Shown: positions 1 through 5,692 of the stretch, one piece after another | How the letters are laid out: each line of letters starts with the position of its first letter | Position numbering within the stretch: the first letter of the stretch is position 1 | Source: Clostridiales bacterium | GTDB lineage: Bacteria > Bacillota > Clostridia > Oscillospirales > Oscillospiraceae | Reading direction: 5' to 3' | NCBI GenBank assembly: GCA_021199695.1 | Contig: JAJQHP010000183.1 | Coordinates: 1 to 6,613 of the forward strand | Length of the DNA: 6,613 nucleotides | Position numbers and translations under genes: made by a program | Notes under the pieces: generated by a model | Database searches by the model: none | Told to the model about the DNA's origin: nothing | The model's input: only the letters and a program-made list of their open reading frames with translations

Positions 1-768
1 GGCGTAGTGAACGTCCTCCGCCGTGCCCCCCTGGGCCCCGTAGCCGGGCACCAGGAAGAAGGTGTGGGGCAGCATTTTGCGCAGCTGGCGCAGGTCGGAG
101 GGATAGGTGGCGCCGATAACCGCCCCTACCCGGTTATAACCATACTCCCCCACCGAGGTGGTCTTGCCCCAGCGGTCTACCAGCTCGCCCATGACCTTGT
201 AGACCACCCGGTCGCCTGCCACCATGTCCTGTAATTCAATGGCGGAGGGGTTGGAGGTACGCACCAGGGCAAAGACGCACTTGTCCTCCGCCTCGGCGTC
301 CTTGAGGAAGGGCTTGATGGCGTCGCTGCCCATATAGCCGTTCAGGGTCACACAGTCGGCGTCAAAGCCGGGGATCTGCTCCTCCCCCACCTGGCTCTTG
401 CCCAGCCAGGCCTCGGAGTAGGCGGCGGCGGTGGAGCCGATGTCTCCCCGCTTCACGTCGGCGATGACGAAGAAGCCCTTGCTCCTGGCGTAGCGGATGG
501 TGCGCTCCAGCATCTCCATCCCCTCCCAGCCCCAGTTCTCATAGTAGGCGGACTGGGGCTTGACGGCGGGGACGATGTCGCTCAGGGCGTCCATCAGTCC
601 GCAGTTAAACTCAAAAATGGCCTCCACGGCGGCCTTCCGGGTCTCTCCGTAGGCCTCGATCTGCTTTTGGACGATGGCGGCGGGGACGTATTCCAGCCGG
701 GCGTCCAGCCCCGCCACCGTGGGGTTCTTCATGCTGCGTATTTTGCTCTGGAGGGTATCGAAGGACAT
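1..768 (-). CDS. pyrF: Orotidine 5'-phosphate decarboxylase (type 2), C-terminus off the left edge
   Basis: This enzyme decarboxylates orotidine 5'-monophosphate to UMP, the last step of de novo pyrimidine synthesis, in the cytoplasm. The 256 visible codons start at ATG 768-766, with GAGGAG 9 nt upstream (778-783), and stay open to base 1. Seen: GLDARLE (residues 20-26), which holds the substrate-binding Asp; DVKRGDIG (104-111), the catalytic Asp-Lys-x-x-Asp core with Lys106; LVRTSNP (168-174); and PGYGAQGG (241-248), the phosphate-binding loop. The sequence between the motifs is the long form (type 2, about 300 residues), so some 40-60 residues are missing on the left. It lies 40 bp after pyrC on the same strand, so the two are probably co-transcribed. 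The protein is intact as far as visible; only the end is unseen. Confidence 0.95.
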   Translation of the reverse strand, partial: MSFDTLQSKIRSMKNPTVAGLDARLEYVPAAIVQKQIEAYGETRKAAVEAIFEFNCGLMDALSDIVPAVKPQSAYYENWGWEGMEMLERTIRYARSKGFFVIADVKRGDIGSTAAAYSEAWLGKSQVGEEQIPGFDADCVTLNGYMGSDAIKPFLKDAEAEDKCVFALVRTSNPSAIELQDMVAGDRVVYKVMGELVDRWGKTTSVGEYGYNRVGAVIGATYPSDLRQLRKMLPHTFFLVPGYGAQGGTAEDVHYA

Positions 769-808
769 AGTGATCTTCTCCTCTCTGAACGTGTCTCAGG
801 CGGCTGTC

Positions 809-2083
809 TCACGCCTGATAGATGATGTTTCCGTCTGCGATGGTGTATCGCACTCTCCCCTGGACCTCCATGCCGCCAAAGGGGGTGTTTCTCGCCTTGG
901 AGACAAACTGATCCGGGTCGATGGTCCACTTTTCGTCCGGGTCGAAAATGGTGATGTCCGCAGGCGCGCCCAGGGCCAGGGAGCCACGGCGGATGCCCAA
1001 AATCTTGGCCGGGTCGATGGTCATTTTCTGGATGATGTCCGCCAGGGACATCTCCCCCGTGTGGTACAGCCAGGTCAGGGCCAGGGCCAGGGAGGTCTCC
1101 AGCCCCACCATGCCCGCCGGGGCCTCGGTCAGGGGCTTTGCCTTCTCCTCGGTGGAGTGGGGGGCGTGATCGGTGACGATACAGTCGATGGTGCCGTCCT
1201 TCAGCCCGGCCAGGATGCCCGCCCGGTCCTTTGTGTTGCGCAGAGGGGGATTCACCTTGGCCAGCGTCCCCTGGCGCAAAATCTCCTCGTGGGTGAAGAT
1301 GAAATACTGGGGGCAGGTCTCGCAGGTGATGCGGACGCCCCGGCGCTTGTACTGCCGGATGATGTTCACGCTGTTGGCGGTGGAGACGTGGCAAATGTGG
1401 ACGGCGGTACGGGTCTCCTCGGCCAGCATGGCATCCCGCATGACCATCAGCTCCTCCGCGATGGCGGGACGGCCGGGGAGCCCCAGCTGCCGGGAGACAC
1501 GTCCCTCGTTCACGCTGCGTCCCCGGACCATGTTGTCGTCCTCGCAGTGGGAGAGAACGGTGAGCTTGTTCCGGTGAGCCCGCAGCAGGGCGTCCCGCAT
1601 CAGGTTGGCGTTCATCACCGGCATCCCGCCGTCCGAGATGGCCACCGCCCCCGCCTTTTTCAGCGCCCGGGCGTCGGTGATCTCCTCCCCCCGCTCTCCC
1701 CTGGAGAGGGCCCCGATGGGCCAGACGTGGACGCCGCAGTTCTCCGCCGCCCGGTCCTTTACATATCGGATCGTCTCCGGGCTGTCGATGGTGGGAACCG
1801 TGTTGGGCATACAGGCGATGGAGGTAAACCCGCCGTGGGCCGCCGCCGCAGAACCGGTGAGAATGTCCTCTTTATAGGTCAGACCCGGGTCGCGGAGGTG
1901 GACGTGCATATCAATGAGTCCCGCGCAGACGCAGAGGCCCCGGGCATCCAGCACCAGGGCGTCGCTCTCCTCTACGTTATTGCCGATCATGACGATCACG
2001 CCGTCTTCAATGAGGATGTCCATCACCCCGCCGATCCCACAGACCGGATCGACCAGCGTGCCGTTGCGAATGAGCAGCTTCAA
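809..2083 (-). CDS. pyrC: Dihydroorotase (type I, zinc amidohydrolase), TTG start
   Basis: Dihydroorotase reversibly cyclises N-carbamoyl-L-aspartate to L-dihydroorotate, step 3 of de novo UMP synthesis, in the cytoplasm. The 424-residue protein is the usual length for the type I bacterial enzyme. The metal ligands known from the family are all present: His60 and His62 in MHVHLRDPG (59-67), Asp151 in AISDGG, His179 in LSHCED, His232 in CHVST and the catalytic Asp305 in TDHAPH (304-309). Substrate-loop NPPLRN is at 278-283. I chose TTG (2083-2081) because AAAGGAG (2093-2099) sits 9 nt before it and the protein then opens MKLLIRNGTLVDP, the normal family start. The in-frame ATG at 2119 would add 12 unrelated residues and put the ribosome binding site inside the gene. 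TGA stop at 811-809; pyrF follows after 40 bp. With every ligand present, an inactive pseudo-dihydroorotase is unlikely. Confidence 0.96.
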   Translation of the reverse strand: MKLLIRNGTLVDPVCGIGGVMDILIEDGVIVMIGNNVEESDALVLDARGLCVCAGLIDMHVHLRDPGLTYKEDILTGSAAAAHGGFTSIACMPNTVPTIDSPETIRYVKDRAAENCGVHVWPIGALSRGERGEEITDARALKKAGAVAISDGGMPVMNANLMRDALLRAHRNKLTVLSHCEDDNMVRGRSVNEGRVSRQLGLPGRPAIAEELMVMRDAMLAEETRTAVHICHVSTANSVNIIRQYKRRGVRITCETCPQYFIFTHEEILRQGTLAKVNPPLRNTKDRAGILAGLKDGTIDCIVTDHAPHSTEEKAKPLTEAPAGMVGLETSLALALTWLYHTGEMSLADIIQKMTIDPAKILGIRRGSLALGAPADITIFDPDEKWTIDPDQFVSKARNTPFGGMEVQGRVRYTIADGNIIYQA

Positions 2084-2092
2084 GGTACAACA

Positions 2093-2099
2093 CTCCTTT
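2093..2099 (-). promoter_or_regulatory. Ribosome binding site that fixes the pyrC TTG start
   Basis: On the minus strand AAAGGAG lies 9 nt before TTG 2083-2081. The same AAAGGAG motif precedes the GH31 gene (5617-5623) and the DUF4250 gene (3532-3538), so it is the standard signal in this genome and argues for the TTG start over the ATG at 2119. Confidence 0.8.
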
Positions 2100-2129
2100 C
2101 CAGGGGTTTGCATTGTCATCTATTCTGCG

Positions 2130-2195
2130 ATGTAATGTTTCCGCCAATGCCTGACAATAGGTATTTCTTGTCATTTCTGCTTTTTTGCTTTTACC
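2130..2195 (-). promoter_or_regulatory. Candidate pyrC-pyrF promoter with upstream A-rich tract
   Basis: On the minus strand TTGTCA (2157-2152) matches the -35 consensus in 5 of 6 bases. After a 16-nt spacer comes TTACAT (2135-2130), a poor -10 with 3 of 6 matches. Just upstream, bases 2195-2161 are A-rich on the transcribed-sense strand (AAAAAGC and AGAAAT runs), like an UP element. The position, about 40 bp before the pyrC ribosome binding site, is sensible. The weak -10 keeps confidence low. I saw no PyrR-type binding loop or attenuator terminator between here and pyrC. Confidence 0.3.
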
Positions 2196-2599
2196 AGCGA
2201 ATACAGAAACGATCTATTCCATCTTATCATTTTGGCATCTGCCCTCCCGTGGCTAAAACCGATGTGAAACCAGGGCAAGTCTCTTGTCTGTGTTCCAAAA
2301 CCGTCGCTTACGAAGGATAGATGTCCTCTGTGAAAAGTATACCTGAATCGTCCGGTAATTGCAAGACAGAATCAGGCCCGCAAGACCATAAAGCCCCTCC
2401 GGGATTCCCGCATCCATAACACCCTGACAATATAGCAGAGACAGCACCAGGAAGCTCGCTTCCCCGAAGGCGGCCTCCGATGCGATGTTATTTCTGTATC
2501 TATCCCGTCAGTGAATTGCCTTGACAGGATGAACTCTCTTCTTCCCTTCTGATGGTGATGCCGCAAGGGCTCAGAAGGAGATGGGAAGGTAAAGATTCA

Positions 2600-2629
2600 G
2601 GCTTTCCACACCATCCGATGTGGAAAGCC
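2600..2629. repeat. Perfect inverted repeat, 11-bp stem with 8-nt loop
   Basis: GGCTTTCCACA (2600-2610) and TGTGGAAAGCC (2619-2629) are exact reverse complements around an 8-nt loop. Neither side is followed by a good T run (plus: CTGCTTTG; minus: TGAATCTTT), and no recognised gene ends here, so a standard terminator is doubtful. It lies about 100 bp before the SSB-like gene start and could be a leader hairpin, an operator or the leftover terminator of a lost gene. A further GCTTT at 2632-2636 can compete for AAAGC (2624-2628), giving a weak alternative hairpin. Confidence 0.65.
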
Positions 2630-2730
2630 CTGCTTTGAAACGGTTTTAAATTGGCTCTTGATTTGCCCGGTCATTTCTCCGGGAACGCCCGCATACAATG
2701 CACCGAAATCCAAAGAAGGGGTGCAATACC

Positions 2731-3363
2731 ATGCTGACAGACTGGAATGAGAACCGGGCCCGGCTGGTGGGCCAGGCCATGGGGGAGCCGGAATACTCCC
2801 ATGCCAACCACGGAGAGGATTTTTTCCGTTTTCCCTTTCGGGTGTACCGTCTGAGTGGAGCGGCGGATCAGGTGAATCTGCTCATCTCCCGTACCGTGCT
2901 GGAGGGACATCCCGTCCACACGGGCGACCGGCTGATCGTTGAGGGAGAGGTCCGCTCCTACAACAATCGCAGCGGCGTAGGGAGCCGACTGGTCATTACC
3001 GTCCTGGTGCGGAGCCTTCTGGACGCCGGAGAGGAATCGGACGACAACCGGCTGACTCTGGCGGGTGTGTTATGTAAACAGCCAAACTACCGCCAGACCC
3101 CCCTGGGCCGGGAGATCTGCGACCTGATGCTGGCGGTCAACCGGAAGTACGGCCGGGCGGACTATCTCCCCTGCATCGCCTGGGGCGTGCTGGCCCAACG
3201 CAGCGCCCGTCTGGCCGTAGGGGACGGCATCCGGCTGGAGGGCCGCCTCCAGAGCCGTGCTTACACCAAGCTCACCGAGGCGGGCCAGGTGAAACGGGTG
3301 GCCTTCGAGGTGTCCATCATGACCATGGAACTGGTGGAGATGGAGCCCGCTCAGACGAACTGA
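2731..3363 (+). CDS. Single-stranded DNA-binding protein paralogue with two OB-fold halves
   Basis: This is a 210-residue protein of the single-stranded-DNA-binding (OB-fold) family in a form common in Clostridia. The C-terminal half (about 105-205) is the more SSB-like: AGVLCKQPNYRQTPLGREI then DLMLAVNRKYGRADYLPC, IAWG (149-152), VGDGIRLEGRLQSR (163-176) and a last strand VAFEVSIM (190-197). The N-terminal half (8-97) is a diverged OB-like unit with PEYSHANHGEDFFRF, RLSG and GDRLIVEGEVRSYNNRSG. It lacks the acidic DDDIPF-like tail with which canonical SSB recruits partners, so it is probably a paralogue, not the housekeeping protein. AAGGGG at 2716-2721 lies 9 nt before ATG 2731, which favours that start; ATG 2698 would add 11 residues without a good site. 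It is the only plus-strand gene. Its stop overlaps the end of the convergent DUF4250 gene by 13 bp. DNA role and partners are inference. Confidence 0.85.
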   Translation: MLTDWNENRARLVGQAMGEPEYSHANHGEDFFRFPFRVYRLSGAADQVNLLISRTVLEGHPVHTGDRLIVEGEVRSYNNRSGVGSRLVITVLVRSLLDAGEESDDNRLTLAGVLCKQPNYRQTPLGREICDLMLAVNRKYGRADYLPCIAWGVLAQRSARLAVGDGIRLEGRLQSRAYTKLTEAGQVKRVAFEVSIMTMELVEMEPAQTN

Positions 3364-5607
3364 TTCCGTTCCGGTGAATACTCGTAGTTGATAGACCGGA
3401 GGGTCTGCTCCAGCTCCGCCCGGTCGGCCTCCAAATCGTCGCAGAGGGCGTCCAGAGAGGGGTACTGGTCCCGGAGTTTTGTGTTGACATAACTTAGAAG
3501 TATGACGGGGTCTTTTGGCAGCATTTACGATCTCCTTTCCGAAGGCATCGCCGGGTGACAGGACGGTTTTGTTTCCAAGGCCGGACAGCGTGCCGTCCCG
3601 GGTCAGGGTAATGGCGGTGTAGTTGGTCTGCTTGCTGTAGGTCCGGCTGAATCCGTCGTCGTCGTAGAGCAGATAGTGGGCCTCTTCCCGGACGAAGGAC
3701 AGCAGGGATAGCCGGGAAAAGTCCGTATCCTCCACCGAATGTCCCGCCTCCACCGCCACAGGGACCAGTCGGTCCGGACGAAGGAACAGGGGCACCTCGT
3801 CCAGGGCCACAGAGATATAGTGGTGTCCGGCAGGCAATATCTCCTCCGTCCACACCCCCGGGCGGCGGAGGCGGAGCAGCTTCATCTCCTCCGGCAGGTA
3901 GACATAACGTCCTGTTGCGTTCTGCCGGTATACCGGGGCCAGCATGACGCTCTCACCCAGGAGGAGCTGGTCCTCCGCCTGAACTGCCTGAGGGTCGTTT
4001 CGGTAATCAAAGGCCAGGGGCCGGAACAGCATCCCGTCGTTCAGCGCCGCTTTCATATACTCGCTGTATAGGTAGGGCAGCAGGAAATAGCGCAGGGACA
4101 CCAGATCCCGCAGCATCTCCCACCGGGGCCAGCGGTACAGCTCCTGGCGGCGGGTGCCGATGGCGGAGTGATTCCGCATCAGGGGGGTGAACACCCCGAA
4201 CGCTGTCCACCGGAGCAGCAGCTCCTCAGTAGCGTCGCCGCCGAAGCCTCCCAGGTCGGCCCCGGTGTACAGAAAGCCCACCATGTTCAGGCTGGGCATC
4301 ATCTTGATGTTCAGCTCCAGATGGCTCCACCAGGACTGGTTATCCCCCTGCCAGATGCCCCCGTACCGGTGCGCTCCGATATAGGAGGCCCGGGAGAAGA
4401 GCAGCGTCCGGCGGTCCGGGGAGAGTCGCTGCAACCCCTCCCCGGCTGCGCGGGTCATGGCGGAGCCGTAGAGGTTGTGTACCCGGTCATGGCGTACCCG
4501 GCTGCCGTCCGGGAGGGTGTGGTAGAAGCTCCGGTAGTCCTCCGGACTGTTTTTCAGGGCGGAGACCAGATCGGAGAAGTCGCTGAACGCCGTCAGGTCC
4601 GGCTCCTCCTGGTCCCGGAACCGGGCCAGCGAGCCGATGGCGGCGTTCAGCTGCCTGGGAGAGTAGAAGATGGCGGGCTCGTTCATGTCGTTCCAGAAGC
4701 CCTCGATGCCCTGCTCCAGCAGGAGGCGGTACTTCTCCCCGAACCAGTCCCGGGCCTTGGGATTCAGGAAGTCGGGGAAGTACACCAGTCCCGGCCAGAC
4801 GGCGGCCCGGAAGGGCTGTCCGGTGATGTCGGTGCAGAAATATCCCTTTTCCAGGCCCTCGTCGCAGACATCGTAGCCCTTCTCCATCTTCACCCCGGCG
4901 TCGATGATGGGGACCAGGCGCACTCCCTCCCCTTTCAACCCGGCGGCAAGACCCTTCAGGTCGGGGAAGGCCCGGGTGTCCACAGTGAAGTTCTTATAGT
5001 GGTCCATGTAGTCGATATCCAGGTAGACGGCGTCCAGAGGGAAGCCTCGCTCCCGGTAGTTCTCCACCACCTCCCGGACCTCCCCCTCGGTGGCGTAGCT
5101 CCAGCGGCTCTGGCCGAAGCCGAAGGCCCACTTGGGGGGCAGATAACTCCGGCCGATGATGCCCCGGAAGGCACGGACCACCTCTGTCTCCGTGTCCCCG
5201 CCAAAGACGTAAATGTCCGCGCTGCCGGAGTCCACCGTCACCGTCAGCCTGTCCCACTGAGTATACCCCACGTCGAAGCGCACCATCCCCGGGTCGTCCA
5301 CAAAGAGGGCAAAGACCGACTCCGGGCGGCTGACCATGAGGAAGTTGTGGGAGCCGTAGAGGGAGCGTTTGTCCTCGGTGTGGTGGGGCTGGTCGGTGTT
5401 GTTGCTCTCGTAGATCCAGCCCCGCTTGTTGATGCCCCGGACCGCCTCTCCCAGGCCATAGACCACGGCGTCCTCCGGAAGAGGGCAGGAGAGGGTCAGC
5501 GGCTGCTCCGTCACCTGGAAATAAGGCACCGGCGGGGCGGACAGGGGCAGCTCGCAGGCCACGGCGTCGGTCTGAATGGGGCTGCCGAATCGGAATTTGG
5601 ATATCAT
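3070..5607 (-). CDS. Glycoside hydrolase family 31 alpha-glucosidase with abnormal run-on C-terminus
   Basis: GH31 enzymes of this type cleave terminal alpha-linked glucose from oligosaccharides. No signal peptide is seen, so it acts in the cytoplasm on imported sugars. ATG 5607-5605 follows AAAGGAG (5617-5623) by 9 nt. Order: N-terminal beta-sandwich (about 1-150) with YGLGE (50-54); (beta/alpha)8 barrel from PPKWAFGFGQSRWSY (157-171); YLDIDYMDHYKNFT (195-208); nucleophile Asp307 in FWNDMNEP (304-311); acid/base Asp422 in WQGDNQSWW (419-427); TGADLGGFGGD (448-458); then C-terminal beta-domains, with LLYDDDGFSRTY at 646-657. WNDMNEP favours alpha-glucosidase over alpha-xylosidase (KTDFGE in that subgroup). 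Trp169 matches, from memory, the residue that sets isomaltose preference in the Ruminococcus obeum enzyme. The family normally ends near residue 660-700, but this frame runs to 845: residues 695-845 lie over DUF4250 and antisense to the SSB-like gene and look like translated non-coding frame. The true end is probably near 3525-3600. Confidence 0.9.
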   Translation of the reverse strand: MISKFRFGSPIQTDAVACELPLSAPPVPYFQVTEQPLTLSCPLPEDAVVYGLGEAVRGINKRGWIYESNNTDQPHHTEDKRSLYGSHNFLMVSRPESVFALFVDDPGMVRFDVGYTQWDRLTVTVDSGSADIYVFGGDTETEVVRAFRGIIGRSYLPPKWAFGFGQSRWSYATEGEVREVVENYRERGFPLDAVYLDIDYMDHYKNFTVDTRAFPDLKGLAAGLKGEGVRLVPIIDAGVKMEKGYDVCDEGLEKGYFCTDITGQPFRAAVWPGLVYFPDFLNPKARDWFGEKYRLLLEQGIEGFWNDMNEPAIFYSPRQLNAAIGSLARFRDQEEPDLTAFSDFSDLVSALKNSPEDYRSFYHTLPDGSRVRHDRVHNLYGSAMTRAAGEGLQRLSPDRRTLLFSRASYIGAHRYGGIWQGDNQSWWSHLELNIKMMPSLNMVGFLYTGADLGGFGGDATEELLLRWTAFGVFTPLMRNHSAIGTRRQELYRWPRWEMLRDLVSLRYFLLPYLYSEYMKAALNDGMLFRPLAFDYRNDPQAVQAEDQLLLGESVMLAPVYRQNATGRYVYLPEEMKLLRLRRPGVWTEEILPAGHHYISVALDEVPLFLRPDRLVPVAVEAGHSVEDTDFSRLSLLSFVREEAHYLLYDDDGFSRTYSKQTNYTAITLTRDGTLSGLGNKTVLSPGDAFGKEIVNAAKRPRHTSKLCQHKTPGPVPLSGRPLRRFGGRPGGAGADPPVYQLRVFTGTESVRLSGLHLHQFHGHDGHLEGHPFHLARLGELGVSTALEAALQPDAVPYGQTGAALGQHAPGDAGEIVRPAVLPVDRQHQVADLPAQGGLAVVWLFT
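3351..3524 (-). CDS. DUF4250 family small protein
   Basis: This is a 57-residue protein beginning MLPKDPVILLSYVNTKLRD (1-19), continuing YPSLDALCDDLEADR (21-35) and ending YEYSPERNQFV. I recognise this as the DUF4250 family, short cytoplasmic proteins of Clostridia and other gut bacteria; the function is unknown. The length is normal. The start is well supported: AAAGGAG at 3532-3538 stands 7 nt before ATG 3524-3522, and a TAA in another frame sits directly before the ATG. TGA at 3353-3351 overlaps the end of the convergent SSB-like gene by 13 bp. It is too short for many gene finders and is entirely covered, in a different frame, by the run-on end of the GH31 reading frame. With no room for its own clear promoter, it is probably transcribed with the GH31 gene. 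The family pattern makes it the likelier protein of this stretch. Confidence 0.88.
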   Translation of the reverse strand: MLPKDPVILLSYVNTKLRDQYPSLDALCDDLEADRAELEQTLRSINYEYSPERNQFV

Positions 5608-5635
5608 GGAGGGTCACTCCTTTCCACCGGGAAGC

Positions 5636-5670
5636 AAAGGCCCGTCCTCGGGAGCCGGGGACGGGCCTTT
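5636..5670 (-). terminator. Hairpin terminator after the phosphofructokinase gene
   Basis: AAAGGCCCGTCC (5636-5647) and GGACGGGCCTTT (5659-5670) form a perfect 12-bp, GC-rich stem with an 11-nt loop. It starts 22 nt after the TAA of the minus-strand phosphofructokinase gene. The T tract is better on the plus strand (TTTTT) than on the minus strand (TTTGCTT), so it may end transcripts from both sides or only partly stop the minus-strand ones. It ends only 28 bp before the GH31 ATG. Confidence 0.8.
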
Positions 5671-5692
5671 TTGCGCGCAATAGGAGCCGGAA

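Larger units (their letters stand above)
2084..2730. other. Divergent intergenic region between pyrC and the SSB-like gene, no convincing gene
   Basis: About 650 bp separate two genes that are transcribed away from each other. The region is more AT-rich than its surroundings. It holds the candidate pyrC promoter near 2130-2195, several TTGTCA hexamers, a perfect odd palindrome CGGGATTCCCG (2400-2410), a short inverted repeat GGAAGC-TC-GCTTCC (2450-2463), a strong hairpin (2600-2629) and a 5-bp inverted repeat CCCGG-8 nt-CCGGG (2666-2683) upstream of the SSB-like gene. Reading frames of about 64 codons occur on the minus strand but have only GTG or TTG starts and no good ribosome binding site. 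I recognise no RNA gene or known riboswitch. Confidence 0.6.

Noticed and set aside
2084..2120. ATG at 2119 as the pyrC start, giving 436 residues
   Set aside because: The AAAGGAG site would then be inside the gene, and the extra 12 residues precede the normal family opening MKLLIRNG.
2084..2200. PyrR-type attenuator or pyrimidine riboswitch in front of pyrC
   Set aside because: No PyrR-binding-loop consensus and no terminator/antiterminator pair are visible in the short leader.
674..2320. 548-codon open frame on the plus strand opposite pyrC and the start of pyrF
   Set aside because: It is antisense to a clear dihydroorotase with every metal ligand. Its composition (rich in G, D, R, V, H) is typical of the mirror frame of GC-rich genes, and it has no ribosome binding site.
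2423..2432. 10-bp direct repeat CCTGACAATA (2150-2159 and 2423-2432)
   Set aside because: One such match in about 600 bp is not far from chance, so I mention it only as part of the TTGTCA cluster.
2698..2730. Upstream ATG adding 11 residues to the SSB-like protein
   Set aside because: There is no good ribosome binding site before 2698, while AAGGGG lies 9 nt before ATG 2731. The extra residues do not look like the family.
3494..3853. 119-codon minus-strand frame ending just after the DUF4250 start
   Set aside because: It overlaps the GH31 beta-domain in a shifted frame and is rich in G, P and R. It could only matter as the landing frame of a GH31 frameshift, and its ending (CCQKTPSYF) is not more GH31-like.
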